A program made the translations under genes and the position numbers. From Limnoperna fortunei (Eukaryota; Mollusca; Bivalvia; Mytilida; Modiolidae): a DNA stretch of 64,000 nt. The DNA lies in NCBI GenBank assembly GCA_944474755.1, contig OX104125.1:49339346-49403345 (forward strand). The letters run 5' to 3'. Under the pieces are notes generated by a model. The model made no database searches, was not told the DNA's origin, and worked only from the letters and a program-made list of their open reading frames with translations. This document shows, one piece after another, positions 23,549-35,839 of the stretch (the stretch's first letter is position 1; the number at the start of each line of letters is the position of its first letter).

Positions 23549-24150
23549 ATAATCGCTTTAAAAATTGATCATTTGTCGCGGTTTGATCAAAGTTTTTTTT
23601 CCGTGCCACATTTCCTAGGAATTCCGGGGTTAATACTAAATAAGATTTACGACAAAAGAGAAAACATCTGTTATATATTCTAGTCTCATGAATTTACAAG
23701 AATTAAATCTAACAAAAAAGAATAAACTACCAAACATGCGTGTATATAGATAATTCTGAGTTATAGGAACATGTAAGCGTAAGACAAAAATCAATAATGC
23801 TTTTCGCACTCTTGCCGTCACAATTTCGAATTTTCGTTGCTTTAACTCGTTTTCGTCCTGAATAGAGCTGAAATACTGCTCGCTGGAAGAAAAGCAAACA
23901 TCCAATCAATCAATCAATCTATGGAATTATTATTATTCAGATTGAAGGATGCTCTTTTAAAGGGCAAGTTTTGAAAATGTTCTGTTTTATCGATATGACT
24001 GGAATGACAATGCTTAAAGCAATCTTTATAGACCTAAAGAATTAATAACGTTTCTTTAAAAAAATGCTATTTCGTACCATAAAACGTGTCCGTCTGTAAC
24101 ACATTTACGCTAAACTGCAGCATTTGCAGGTTTTTTTCCCGAGGGTTATC
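23549..24150. other. Unassigned sequence
   Basis: No gene or repeat module recognised. It contains a short (CAAT)n run at about 23900-23920. Confidence 0.45.
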
Positions 24151-24352
24151 GGGCCCTAGGTGGCTGATTGGTTAGTAATCTACTATTTATCACATGCCTG
24201 TCAACAGGTTGCGCATTTGCGAATTACTGCAGGTAGGGTTTGACTCCAACTTAATTGACCATGATTGTCCGTTTAAACATGTACTCCGACTTACTCCCAC
24301 ACCACCCAAATCAAAAAAAAAAAAAAAACACGATGCCATGAAATACCTGAAA
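24151..24352 (+). mobile_element. Degenerate, 3'-truncated SINE
   Basis: It follows the SINE order in a worn form: 'ggtggctgattggttagtaa' for the A-box region, 'ctactatttatcac', 'gtttgactccaacttaattg', 'tgtactccgacttactccc' and 'gatgccatgaaatacctg'. It stops before the usual 'gttaaac' tail. A pure A run of about 16 lies inside the body. It is the oldest-looking SINE copy in the window. Confidence 0.7.
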
Positions 24353-24445
24353 TGAATACATGCGTTTATTTGATTATAAATGCATATATAATATACCAAG
24401 GACGCAGATGCACAATTTTTTTCATCTTCAAAATATTAATTTACA

Positions 24446-25608
24446 CGAAATTCTTGTTTTGCGAGGCTTTAGACAATCTAAATGATATGTTTGTTTGAAG
24501 TTCTAGTTCTACACGCCTTTAGACAATGTAACTGCGGGCCTCGGTGGCCGAGTGGTAAGGTAGTTCGTCTACTATTGATCGTTTTCTGTCAACAGTGAGG
24601 TTGCAGGTTCGAGTCTCACTGCGGGCAGTGTGTACTTGACTCCAATCTTAATTGACAAGGATTGCCGGTTTTCCTACAGGAGGTTGGGATTCTATCCGGG
24701 TACTCCAGCTTCCTCCCCAAATAAAAACTGCACGCCAAGAAATACCTTAAAAAATTGCTGCAAGTGGTGTTAAATATCATACAAACAAACAAACAAACAA
24801 ACAAACAATGTAACTGCAATAAAGGTTTACAATTCTTGTTCTACAAGCTTTCAGACCTCGTAGTTGATATGAATGTTTTTAATTATGTTCCACAAAAGTT
24901 TACACAACGTATGCAATGTTTGCAAAGCTTTGTTTTACAATCCTTTATACATTGAAATCGCTATGAACGTTTTACAAGGCTTAAGACAATGTAAATTCTA
25001 TGTTCGTTTGAAGTTCTTGTTCTAAAATGCCTTTTAACAATGTAACTGCTATGAACGTTTAAAATTCGTGTTCTACAAGCCTTTAGACAATTTAACTGAT
25101 ATTGACGTTTAGAATTCTTGTTCTACAAGATTTTAGACAATGTATCTGCTCTGAACGTTAATTCATGTTCTGAAATACATAGGACAATGAAACTGCTATA
25201 ACTGTTTTAAATTTTAGTTCTACCAGCATTTAGAGAAGGGAACAGCTATTATCGTTTTAAAGGTTTGTTCTACCAGCATTAAGAGAGCGGAACTGCTATG
25301 GACGTTGAAAATTAATGTTTTACAAAGTTGTAGACAATGTAACTTTTATGTACGTTTAAAGTTCTTGTTCTACTAGCCTTTCGACAATGTATCTGCTTTG
25401 AACTTTTAAAATTAATATTTTAATATGTAACTGAAATGAACGTATTCAAACTCTTGCTTCATAAGAGTTTATACAGTGTAGTTGCTATGAACGTTAATAA
25501 TTCGTATTGTACAAGGTTTTAGAAACTGTATTTGATGTGAACGTAAACAATTCTTGTTCTGAAATACTTAAGACAATGAAACTGCTTTACCGTTTTAAAA
25601 GTAACTCA
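24446..25608 (+). repeat. 50-bp satellite, array 4
   Basis: Satellite of the common family, split by the SINE at 24537-24806. The right half parallels 7040-7462 and 49240-49668, including the irregular monomers with 'accagcattaagag', and leads into the A module with the same junction. Confidence 0.92.
24537..24806 (+). mobile_element. tRNA-derived SINE, well preserved
   Basis: A near-complete copy: head 'ggcctcggtggccgagtgg' with an A box, B box 'ggttcgagtctcac', body 'gtgtacttgactccaatctt', 'ggattgccggttttcctac', 'gggtactccagcttcctcc', tail 'gctgcaagtggtgttaaata' and a (CAAA)n terminal repeat. The satellite phrase 'caatgtaactgc' lies on both sides (24524-24535 and 24806-24817), which fits a 12-bp target duplication, although satellite phase could mimic it. 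The head is a derived tRNA and not a functional tRNA gene. Confidence 0.88.
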
Positions 25609-28040
25609 AGGACGATAATTTTGGTAAATGTATTTTCCAAGCATTATGGTAAAGACTAGGTAAAGTTTAGGACGAGAATCGTTTAGAATTTTTAGACTTA
25701 TTCAGACAAAATGAGACTAGTCAAGTCGTAATCAAGTGCATGTCGAGAACCTATTCAAATTCTAGACTGGTTGAGACTTTTAAGACAATTTCGTCGAAAC
25801 TTTGTTGATCAGAACGCCAAGCTATTACAGCCTTATTCAGAATTTTCAAGCAAGTAAAGACGTACATCGAGAAACGTTAAGTAATAATAAATCAGATTTA
25901 GACCGGTCGAGTCAAAACCAGTACAAGTACAACAATTAACCTTTTCATACAAGCCAAGCTATAATTTTCTATACATAACCCTTCGGTTTTCAAATACTCT
26001 ATCGTGCGATGGCTATCGTCCTTTTCAATTTACAGTTTGACATTCAATGGTGTCTGCCTAAGCGTATCTCTCAAAACAATGTAATATATCAACTACTACA
26101 CAGTAAAACAAGTTTTACATTTAAACCATGATATCTAATGGACATTTTGTCATCAAACGGATCAATTAGTCTTGAAGATTTCAGCACTCGGATGTGTCAC
26201 AATTTTAAACACGTCTTCACACATTGATCTAGTTATAAACGTCTTTGTACTTTACAATTTCGATACCAGTTTGTACAAAAATTGATTAAAAATGTAACCA
26301 AGACACATCATATCTATTATTGTGATATTCACTTGAAATGATTCAGATAACAATGAAATCTTAAACATTTATACAGCTCATTAATATGATAACAGTTTAT
26401 TGGATGTGACTTCGTTTTATTATATCACACTTACAAAACAACACAAATTCAATGAAGAACATTTTGGTATAAATTACATAGAACACAAAGGAACAAATTT
26501 AGTATGGTTTAAACATGCTGGATTGACATTATTTTCCCTTTAATATAAACTGTAAAAATATTGGGTTCATGTTATTGTTAAAACATTCTATACAAATACC
26601 AAATAGGCCGTTTTAAGTGGTATCGCTAGCTTCAATCAAAGTTTGTATAATTAACACATAATTGAATGTTATAAAAGACCATACGCTGACACGGTCATGT
26701 CTATTTATTCGTCATTTGACAACACTGCCTTCGGCAATAAAGAAAGGTCGAAGAAACCTTAAAATTAATTTGGTCAATTGTGTCCTGAACTGTTGACCTT
26801 TAATAAATACAAGATAATCTTTATAACTATGTATTGTAATGACCCCGTGAAGTAGGTGATACTTCATGTTTCAACATTTAAATAAGATATTTATTATAGA
26901 TAAAGAGGTCGGTGAGTACTTTTACAATTTCGGCAAATTGGTTTATAAATCCAATTATCCTTTTTAATACCAATACTTGTTACTGCATTTAGTGTTATCT
27001 AACCAATACTTGTTACTGCATTTAGTGTTATCTATTTAGTCGACATTTCACAAAATTGCCATCGGCAATTAAGAACGTGTTATTGTATTCAATGTTAAAA
27101 TTTAGATTATCAAACCTAATTTTCATTACGCTTCAACTGAATTTAAAGATTTTCGTCAAAGGTTTTCGTATTTTGTTTTAGAATGTTTTGATTTAGGAAA
27201 TAGATTAGTTGTCAAATTTCAAATAATTTAAATATATTTATGACAACAATGTCTGCGCAAAGTACAAATATCATTTTGAGTGATTCCGTTTCATTTCCTA
27301 TGTAGAACGAACAACTTTATCTGTTTTAAGTTTGATGTTTCCGCGTGTGAATGTTCCTAAAATTGTCTTAATAAGCCCTCTAGAATGTAATCACCAAGAA
27401 AAAAGGTGGCAAACAACTTCAAGTATTTTTGTTAATTATGTTTCAAACTTGTTGACTTTATATTGACATCAGATGATTTTTTTAGAAATAATCGCATAAA
27501 CTTTAAAAATCTTAATTAAATCTAGGTTTAATTTAATTTGAATTTGCTTTACGATATTTACTGTTAAAGGTCTTTTTCGAATAACAGTTCTACGGTTGGG
27601 TTATTTTGTTTTTTTTTTAAAAATGTTAAGTTTCGAACAAATAAATATTTTAAAAAAATGCCTGTATTAGGTGTTTATATTTCTTTGTATAGTTTATGGT
27701 CGTCATGTTCCCTAATCTACCGTAACGGCATTACAGTGTCACCAATGACCATTGATTTCTTTCCGTTTGTCGTAACTATTTTAACCCTTTTTAGTTTTTA
27801 CCTGGGGTTTTCTATACTGAAATATTGGTTTTTCGTGTTGTGTGGGTGTTTGATGGGTTATGTCCCTTCTTTTGATTAACAACTCTTTTGTCTTTCATTG
27901 ATTTATTGTTTTGTAACTTCTGTGTCCTATATTGTTTTGTTAATTGTTTGTTAGTACTATAAAGCACGTAAATATTTAATAATGAGCTGTTCGATTAACG
28001 GTTTGGAAAAAATAATGAGAGAAATCACAACACAATTCCT
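25606..28040 (+). repeat. A module, copy 3 (full length)
   Basis: It aligns with copy 1 over its whole length with scattered substitutions and small indels. It has a private ~32-bp tandem duplication ('ccaatacttgttactgcatt' and on, at about 26969-27000 and 27002-27033) and lacks the ~110 bp that copy 1 has at 3422-3530. Its right end carries the conserved short open frame at 27658. Confidence 0.87.
27658..27879 (+). CDS. Short conserved open frame in A module copy 3 (73 codons)
   Basis: It starts MPVLGVYISLYSLWSSCSL and is nearly identical to the 3289 frame up to VVTILTLF. Beyond that it runs into different DNA because of the indel between copies, giving a hydrophobic end (FYLGFSILKYWFFVLCGCL). 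An A-rich run of seven precedes the ATG in both copies. The conserved part could be a small retroelement ORF. I know no function for it, and its apparent preservation has not been tested against neutral similarity. Confidence 0.3.
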   Translation: MPVLGVYISLYSLWSSCSLIYRNGITVSPMTIDFFPFVVTILTLFSFYLGFSILKYWFFVLCGCLMGYVPSFD

Positions 28041-28757
28041 TGTTCTACAATATTTTGGAAAATGTAACTGCAATGGACGATTAAAATTCTTCTCTCAAAA
28101 GCCTTCAGAAAATGCAAATGGTTTGAACGTTAACAATCCTTGCTCTATAAGACTGCAATGTAGCTGATACGAACGCTTAAAAATTCTGTACGACAAGCCT
28201 TTAGTCATTGCAACTGCTATGAACGTTAAAAATACTTGTTCCCCATCCTCACAAGTCAGGGTTTCTGCTTCCACACGTGTCCACGAAAATCTGACAAACA
28301 TAGCTTTGAAATTTCTGGGCTAGATGTCACTATTTTGATTGGCTACATCACACCTAAATGTAGCCAATAGAAAGCTCGCTTTCATTCACGACTTGGTTAG
28401 GGGATATCCCAATGTTGATTGTAAATAAACCAAACGGATGTGTTGCATAGACCATATGAATCAGTGTACTGTCGTGTTTATTGTTTGTTGTTATCGCGTT
28501 ATTTATTAGTTGCGTTATGTTTTCTTCTCGCCCAAGAAATGACTAGTGCCAAACACTTGCTTCTTTAAAGCAATTTCATTAGTTGATATTTTGAAGGTTT
28601 GACGTCATATGAAAATCTTTAAGCCTGGGAATTTCCTAGCTAAGTTTGTCAGGGTTTCATGTACATGTGGAAACAGAAACCCTGACTTGTGAGGATGTCG
28701 TTCTTCAAGAATTAAGACAATGTAACTGCTATAGCCGTTTACAGCTCGTGTTTAGTA
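28041..28757 (+). repeat. 50-bp satellite, array 5
   Basis: A short array carrying the second MITE copy. It ends near 28757, in mid-monomer, against B/C module sequence. Confidence 0.9.
28244..28697. mobile_element. Long-TIR MITE, copy 2
   Basis: The same element as 7969-8442, 20 bp shorter through small indels, in the same satellite position. The flanks 'ttgttcccc' and 'tcgttcttc' are worn versions of the 9-bp duplication. The shared site means one insertion followed by block duplication. No coding capacity. Confidence 0.87.
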
Positions 28758-30830
28758 GTAGAGAAACAGTCCGTTTGTGTTGACATATTGTGCCTCACAG
28801 ACATTACACCACTTTCAACAGTATCTTGTATCAGTCATGTTAACGTTCGGTTTCAAGCTACCTTTACATAATTTTTTGTAATGAAATGATGCTTGGATAA
28901 ACACAAATATATAATGACTTTTTCTGCTTGTATAAACATGTATCACTTTTGCATATGATCTACACTTGACGTAAGGAATTTAATCGTTGTTTTGATTTCC
29001 GGAACATAAAACGTTTGTTTGAATTAGTGTAGTCGTTTATGAAATGTGATTAATCTAGGTTTTCAATTCGTTTTTTCGAGAAGTACTCACCTTAAAATGA
29101 GCTATAAAAGCGTTTCAGAGACCCAATTAACGAGCTTTGTCGTTGTACCAAGATTGGAGTATGTTAACATTAACAAAATCACTTGACAAGTTTGATAGAA
29201 TGCTGTCATGACAAAATTGTAGCTTAACATAAGATTGATTTAAAATCTGTTCATGCAAACAGACAATACTTGCAATATACATATTAGTAAATATAGTACA
29301 TTCTAATGTATTTTCTCATCAAGATTACGAAACTTCACAATTAGTGTTTAACATCTCAAAGCGCCGCATTATATAATATTGATGCTACGTAGAATAAGTA
29401 TTGAGGCTGCAACAAACGCGCATCAATCATTACGATGGATCGATCACTGTATCTGCTACATAAGTGCAAAACATTGCCTGGTACAGAAAATGAATTGCTG
29501 AAAAAGAAACAAATATGATGTGTTGGTATAATTTTACAAAAAGGTAGAAACCAACATCTGTGTAAACTTTTATGTGTCGTATAATGTAATAAAAACGCTG
29601 CTTGCTTGTGCTAACATTATGTGTTGTGTTATTTATAGTCGGATTACGTTCATTACAAGATGTTTATAATATATGTGTTTCGTTTTGCAGTGCATGTTTC
29701 CTAGCATAGTTATGTCGGCCTACTGCACTATGGAGTGTAGTTGACATGATCGAACCAACATTAGAAAATTTGAATAATATAAGTAATTGAATTTATAGAA
29801 TTTTTTCTTTTTTTCAATGTTTGTTGGGCGATGTTTAACGCGGCTTTCAATAATTTTCCAGCCATATCATGGGTCCTGTTTTTATTTGAAAGGTGGTCGG
29901 AGTGAACGGAGAAAACCTTTGAACCGCTGTTGGAAAACTGACAATCCTTGGCAATTAGGATTGGAGTCAAAAGTACATCCTGCCCAAATTACAGATCATG
30001 CGATTAATAGATGACTAACTACCTTAATACCTGGGTATAATGTTAGGAAAGATAACAGCATACCGCCATTTGACTAAGCAAAACAATAATTCAGTGAATA
30101 TACCATGAGCAGATTACTAAACATGAACATGAATAAATAAATGTATAGATAGTTTTCTATTGTTGTGGCAAGCAATTAACACAAACATACGTTAATAAAA
30201 TATATTATTACATCATATTCGAAAACAAAATTAATGCCTCGTGTTATTAATAATCATCGTATCGTGTATCTGTAGACTGGATATGGTTTGTTTAATATGT
30301 CAGACATTTATTCATACTAATTAGTTGAATTGTCTATTATGGAGTTTCGATGTGCGTCATTTGATGTGTTTGATGCTACTCAATCAGTTTTCGAGTTTCT
30401 GTTAGCTACTAGTATGTAGATCCTTACTTCTTTTTTGGAGCTAACAGATAGAAGTTCTCACTTTTTCTGAGTATCTTCAGATTTGGATCTCTTTCCCAAT
30501 GTAACATATTGTACACTTTTGATTTTTCTACACTGTACACGGCCATCCTTCATATGCGGCTAAAAAACCAGGTCAAAAGAACTTTATAAACGCTGATTGT
30601 TTTCAAGAAAAACGGAAAAAGACGATATAAATACCTGGTAATTAGCCATGACAGAACTTACGTCGTCATCAATGACTAAATCAAACAATAAATAGAATGA
30701 AGACAAAAAATATCAAATGTTAGATTTTCTTATTCACAATATGTTCGTCGTGTTTTGGGGACGTGTTTTTCGATAGACCGTTGGTATTACAATGGTGTTA
30801 ATTTAGTTCCTCTCCTAGCTTTGTACTGTT
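28755..30830 (+). repeat. C module, copy 2
   Basis: It opens with about 85 bp of B module ('gagaaacagtccgtttgtg' through 'gtatcttgtatcagtca') and then follows C copy 1. The shared B/C junction shows that this copy and 18128-20447 come from one duplicated block. It lacks the 250-bp insert found in copy 1. Confidence 0.85.
29815..30022 (-). mobile_element. Decayed SINE, minus strand (C module copy 2)
   Basis: Counterpart of 19205-19412, with the same truncations. On the minus strand it retains 'gactccaatcctaattgcc', 'aaggattgtcagttttcc' and the tail 'cgttaaacatcgcccaacaa'. Confidence 0.75.
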
Positions 30831-31145
30831 ATGAGGCTGAGATAGTAGAAAGCCTACCGAAGAAGTAAGAAAAGACAATAGCCAGACATTGAATGTCACA
30901 TTCCGCAATAGTGATGATCATCAACAATGCTAAAATTAGTGACTATTTCCATTCAATTTTTACTAGCGAGCTTGAAATTGAAAACACCATCTATACACTA
31001 AGGTTAGCCTCTTACTCAGACCTGCTTCTAGAAATAAACTCAGGTAAACATACAAAGTAGACTCCTCAACAAACGTGATGACCTCAACTTTCCAATTGTC
31101 AATTTCCCGTTCATCGACAGCAACGTTTTAGCAGTTTACTAAGTT
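30470..31145 (+). pseudogene. Decayed reverse transcriptase (C copy 2, longer remnant)
   Basis: In shifting plus-strand frames the pieces are: SLSQCN, TFDFSTLYTAILH, YKYLVISHDRTYVVIND, YQMLDFLIHNMFVVFWGRVF, TVGI, VPLLALYCYEAEIVESL, FRNSDD (the catalytic YIDD block with two residues changed), NNAKISDYFHSIF, SELEIENTIYT, LLLEINSG and NKRDDLNFPIVNFPFIDSN. Order and spacing match an RT domain, but stops and frameshifts break it. Compared with copy 1, it continues past the GIPM block for about 350 bp. It belongs to the same family as the minus-strand remnant at 20640-22137. Confidence 0.8.
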
Positions 31146-31699
31146 ACTCAAACAAGGGTTTGTTGTACCTAGCTTTATTCTATCTCTCTCTAAGTTCTAT
31201 AGTCATCACCACGACTTAATTGATCTTTATGGGAAATCAGTCCCTCAAATACGTACCAGTCGGGACGCCACGATTCGATTTGTCCGTTAAAGTGGGCGTT
31301 GTCATGACCGTGAAATCAGGGGAAATAACCACAATTTTTATAGGTGTCGCGCTAATCGCATATTTTCGTCTCGATGTAAACAAATCGCATCGCTCGATAT
31401 TTGTATGAAAATCAATAAAGAATCATGTAAATCTATAAAAACGAAATAAACGAGATTAAAGTTAAATAATTTTTGGAGGCAACTGACATAAAAACTATAA
31501 GTTTACAGTGATATAAATATAGACTGAATAGTTTAACTGACACTCGTTCGTCAGCTCATTTTTCAGAAACGTAATTTGGCGGGGAAAAACCAGGTCTATA
31601 TTTAACTGTCACAAATGCATCCCCCAGTATCAAATTAGAAAAAAATGCTAAAAATAGATAAAATAAACATAGAGAATCCCTCTATTCGTCCAATCACAC

Positions 31700-32402
31700 A
31701 TCACTATATCATTTACTTCCAAAAAAGAACATTGAAGCGGACGAGGACAAACTGCGCCATTTTGCAGAGTTAGGACGTATTAAAGTCATCTGCTGAAGCA
31801 AACAAGAACAATGTAAAAAGGTAAGTATAAAAAATATTCTGTTTTTGTATATTGATACATTATATGAACATTAATTATGTAGTAAATGGCAGAAATACGT
31901 TAATATTTCTTGATTAGCTGTCGGTCCCTCGAGACCAGTCGACTTCGCCGATTTCCATATAGCCCTGCAGTTTGCTTAATTTATTTAAGAAATTTGTGTT
32001 ATTAATTCCCTGTTTATTTCCCATGTAACATGTTAAGCACTGTACGGTCAAAGATAGACTCCACACACGTGGGTGAAAGCTTGGCTGGCCGCGTAAGCAT
32101 AGGCCTATTTATATCATATCAAATTTATTTTACTTTCTCTTTTGCATTGAGGTCCAAGTTTTAATTTTGCATATTATGTATATTCAAAGTGTTCCATGCA
32201 GTTTCAATATTTAAAGGTGTTTTCAACTATTAGTCATTTTGTTATAATCCACATTTTATTTATTTCAGGAAGTTTGTTTGGTCCATGGATAATGCCTATC
32301 CATTTACCTTTACAAGTTATTGGATGAAGATATTGGATGGAGTGAAAATCTGTGGACTTGAAATATTATCATTCTTAAGAGATTTATTTATTATTGAATA
32401 AT
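31700..32402 (+). other. Possible two-exon transcript (weak)
   Basis: A strong splice-donor match 'aaaaaggtaagt' lies at about 31815-31826, and a pyrimidine-rich acceptor 'tttatttcag' at about 32260-32269 would give an intron of ~450 bp. Joining the two leaves only a 38-codon ATG frame (MDNAYPFTFTSYWMKILD...) ending near 32402. If real, it is more likely a non-coding RNA than a protein gene. Neither promoter nor polyadenylation site is convincing. Confidence 0.15.
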
Positions 32403-32427
32403 TATTTCCTTTTTTACTTCTTTACAA

Positions 32428-32428
32428 T

Positions 32429-32459
<31 letters not shown>

Positions 32460-32461
32460 CT
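32428..32461 (+). repeat. (TTTA)n microsatellite
   Basis: Eight or so TTTA units in a row, with further interrupted units downstream to about 32525. Confidence 0.9.
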
Positions 32462-32735
32462 TAAACTAAATGCATATGATTTATTTTTGTTTTAAATTTA
32501 TTTAAGTTATATTTTATTTATTTACTTGATAATTATTTTAATATTTACTTCTTTACAGTATTTATTTAGATAACTTTCAAGACTTTTTTTAGTAATTTCT
32601 GTTTGAGTATTTTTTTTAAATTTTACTTGTATTAAAACCAAACAGTCTTAACTGTAAGAATTAAAACTCTACAGTAGACCTGCAGATTACCTCTATTAAA
32701 TTGCCTTTATGTATATAGGTACGAATTGAAATTAA

Positions 32736-32931
32736 CCTGTAAGAGTTATTGCAACCTATGTACCCTTATATGCGTATGCTGGTCATTGTTTTATAGCGAG
32801 GAAAGAGTTAAGTCACATAAGTACCCTTACATGTGAATGCTGCTCATTCTTTCTTGGTTTTTTTTTGGTTGGGGGGGTGGGTGTGGAAGGTTATTGCAAC
32901 CCAAGTACCCCTACATGTGTATGCTGGTCAG
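32736..32931 (+). repeat. Three degenerate copies of a 'tattgcaacc...gtaccc' unit
   Basis: The phrase 'gttattgcaacctatgtacc' and 'cttatatgcgtatgctggtc' occurs at about 32742, more worn at about 32807 and again at about 32888, with spacings of roughly 65-80 bp. It looks like a local tandem amplification. Confidence 0.6.
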
Positions 32932-34661
32932 AAACACACATTTTTAAATTTTTAATTTAAATTCAGGTTTTGTTTGTTTATTTTTTTTTTATTTTTGTTG
33001 TTGTAAGATGTCTTTTTAAATACTGTACATTGATAAATAATAATAATAATAAATGTTTAAGAAAAAATTATATTGCCCATGTTGCATTCAGTTGTCATTT
33101 TGTTAATTAGTGTGCATTTGCATTATTGATACATGTACATGGAGCTTACCTCTTCACTTTTATTCTGTCATCATTTATTTGTTCTTAAAAAACACTGGAC
33201 AAACACTATCTCCACGATGCTTATTAATAGACATACTGTGTCTGACAGTTATGATTATTATTTACTGAAATTTCAAAAAATTGAGGATTCCCAATCTACA
33301 TGACAGAAAAATTTAATACAGTGTACTGTATAAATTTAAAATGAACAAAATTGTAAAACCAGGTGTTATGGAAGTATGATTAGTTTCCATCTTGCATGTA
33401 TTTATGGTAAAAATAAATCTTTGAAACTACCAACTCAATAAGTACAATGCTTTTGCATTTATCATATGGATGGTCTGCTACATTATGGTATTTTATGACA
33501 TAAAAACATGAAAACCCCATTTAACATTCTTTTAATTCCTGAAATTATATGTCATTTGGGCCTGAAGCCAGGTATGAAATTACAAATCTATGAATTACAA
33601 AAACAAACAAAAAACAAAACAAAGAAAAAATCATAATCCCTCTATCAACAGAATGGGGAAATCGCTGGCGTTCCTGAACGGTTTTACCTCTATTTTAAAA
33701 CAACATAATTATGCAGTGATAATGATTTGAATTCTAAGAATGTGATATTTTTCAATAACCTCTAGATTTTTAATCATTTTTGTAAAAAAAATCTCGTAAT
33801 GAAACATTTCAGTTTCAACGTAAACCCACATCTTCATTCGGAATAAAGATTCTAACGTCATTTTTCTGTACATTTAATGATTAGATGAATAACGTTCCGA
33901 ATGTCAAAATCCGAGCGTCGACATTCTTTGGGGAAACCCCTATACAGGAAGAGACATTTAACTGTAACAATTGCATCCCCCAACTGATAAACATAATTTT
34001 TTTGTATCATTCGATAGCTAATATGAACTTTAAAGCATGTCTTTACTAGCAATGCATCACTATGACGATTAAACATCCAATTCAAGGAATTCCTAGCGCG
34101 GACATTTGAACAGTCGCCCCATCACCAACTTTAGACATACATTTTATTGTGATGCAGTGAGTATTTTATCGCATTTTGCATTAAAAAGGGTATAAAATTT
34201 TCTCGTTAATTATATCTATGAAAAAATATTTAATGTGTAACAAAGAGTAGCTCAAAATTTTGCATTTTCTACGGCATCGTCTGTCTACCTAATTTTGAAT
34301 TAAAGTCACGTGACCCTGGTCATGACAATGGAACTCTCCTGTGTCGGTGGCATCCCGGCTGTACGGACATTTTCGATGTGTAATAGGTAGTGTTTTCTAT
34401 TTATTGATTTTACTTTTTCATGACGGGTTTCTAATAAGAGGCAAAAACTTCCTACTCGTCCGGAGTACCAGGTGCATGCATGGTTTTTATTAGGTTTGGG
34501 TTGCTTTCTTTCCGTTTTGTTTTTGCTTTTTTGTGTTGCGCTGTATATGATTGTCTTATTCCAGATTTGTGAGCAACAGTAATGACGTAGCAAATTTAGC
34601 ATATGTCTGCCGACCTATTTTCAGCATTTTACAATCGTAATCCGGGGATCAATCCGTTACC

Positions 34662-34789
34662 GACGTTACAAAAACGGTGCATGGAAATGGTATGACCTGA
34701 AAGTACTTATGTCAGTCTGTGTCCATGTCTCCAGCTGAACAGAAGTACTTTCATGTGGTACAATTTCTATACACCCGGGTAATAGCGTA
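34662..34789. repeat. Palindrome, B fragment copy
   Basis: Counterpart of 13836-13963: 'gcatggaaatggtatgacc' and 'gaaagtactt' on the left, 'aagtactttcatgtggtac' and 'atttctatacaccc' on the right. The TA-flanked element inserted exactly at its right edge. Confidence 0.75.
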
Positions 34790-34901
34790 CAGTTGGGTGC
34801 AGTCCTAACATAACATGCTAGATAACTTGTAAAGCAGAGATTCTGACTGCTTTAAGTTAACTTCGAGCAGAGAATTTGACTGGTTTGAGCAGAGATTTTG
34901 A

Positions 34902-35170
34902 CAACCCAAGTTAACTTGGGCTGTTCTTTTGACAATTTTTTTTATACAATATATTTCTGTCCATTTGACAATTTGTTGACAATTTCTGTCCACTGGACAT
35001 TTTTGTTCTTTTGACAATTTTTGTCCACTGGACTTTTTTTTCTTTAGACAATTTCTGTCCTCTGGACAATTTTTTTTCTCTTGACAATTTTGTCACGTGA
35101 CAAGTTTGTCAACAGGACATTTTTTGTTCTGACAATTTTGTCACGTGACAATTTTGTCCACTGGACATTT
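34902..35170. repeat. Left subterminal palindrome cluster of the TA element
   Basis: It starts with the 16-bp perfect palindrome 'cccaagttaacttggg'. After it come repeated 'gacaattt', 'gtccactggac' (34988, 35027, 35157 and a variant at 35057) and 'gtcacgtgac' (35091, 35139). These may be protein-binding sites of the mobilising enzyme; that is inference. Confidence 0.75.
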
Positions 35171-35839
35171 TTTATTTTCTTGGAAATTTATGTCCACTTT
35201 GTCAACTTGCTTACCTTTCGACTGCACTATAAAACACTTTTAACTTTTACCTTTTTAATGTTTTCTGACAATTTTTTTACGAAAGACCGACTGGTTGTAC
35301 CGTACGTCCATTTATTTTATCTGCGCGTTGTCGGAATGAAAAGTATACGAAAGATGAAAAACAAATCCATTCTTGTTTATTAAAATCCTACTACCAAAAA
35401 AAAACAATCGATAAAATACAAAATTAGTAAATGAAAGAATTGAAGATTTGTTTGCTATTGACGTGTTTCTGGAGGATATCAAATGTTTTAAATCTTACGG
35501 CTCGAAACATATTACTTATTGCGCCGTTGTTTCCTGTATTAAATATTAATGTAAAGTCCAATAAAGTGAGACATATCTTTGTTATATAAATATCTATCAT
35601 TCAAGCAATTCTTGGATATCATAATGTAAATTAAGTCTACATGTATACAATTGAAAGTACATTGCAATATCCAAAATGTGTGATAATAATGAAAAAAGGT
35701 TAAAAATCTATGAGAGTTCTGTATTTTAACAACTTAATCTTATTAATGTACACAACAATTAAACAATTATGTAAAATATCATACATGTATATTTACAATG
35801 GTTAAATCCACATTTTGGTTGCATCTTTTGGGTATCAGG

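Larger units (their letters stand above)
31146..34514. other. Single-copy region with no recognised gene
   Basis: It lies between C copy 2 and the B fragment and has no second copy in this window. It holds a (TTTA)n run, a three-fold degenerate repeat and a possible spliced transcript (listed separately). Two ~35-bp direct echoes ('catttaactgtaacaattg' plus 'catcccccaa' near 33950, and a similar phrase near 31596) lie 2.35 kb apart and are unexplained. No frame with recognisable protein content was seen. Confidence 0.45.

Noticed and set aside
24537..24620. tRNA-Leu/Ser-like sequence
   Set aside because: A and B boxes are present, but no cloverleaf closes and the sequence continues into a SINE body and tail. 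The same applies at 4783 and 23328.
31290..34330. Possible TIR pair 'ttgtcatgacc' around the single-copy region
   Set aside because: Only 11 bp match and no further complementarity or target duplication follows, so chance is likely.
35081..35383. 100-codon frame in the TA element
   Set aside because: Its first part is the palindromic motif cluster (TILSRDNFVHWTFF repeats), with no transposase motif.
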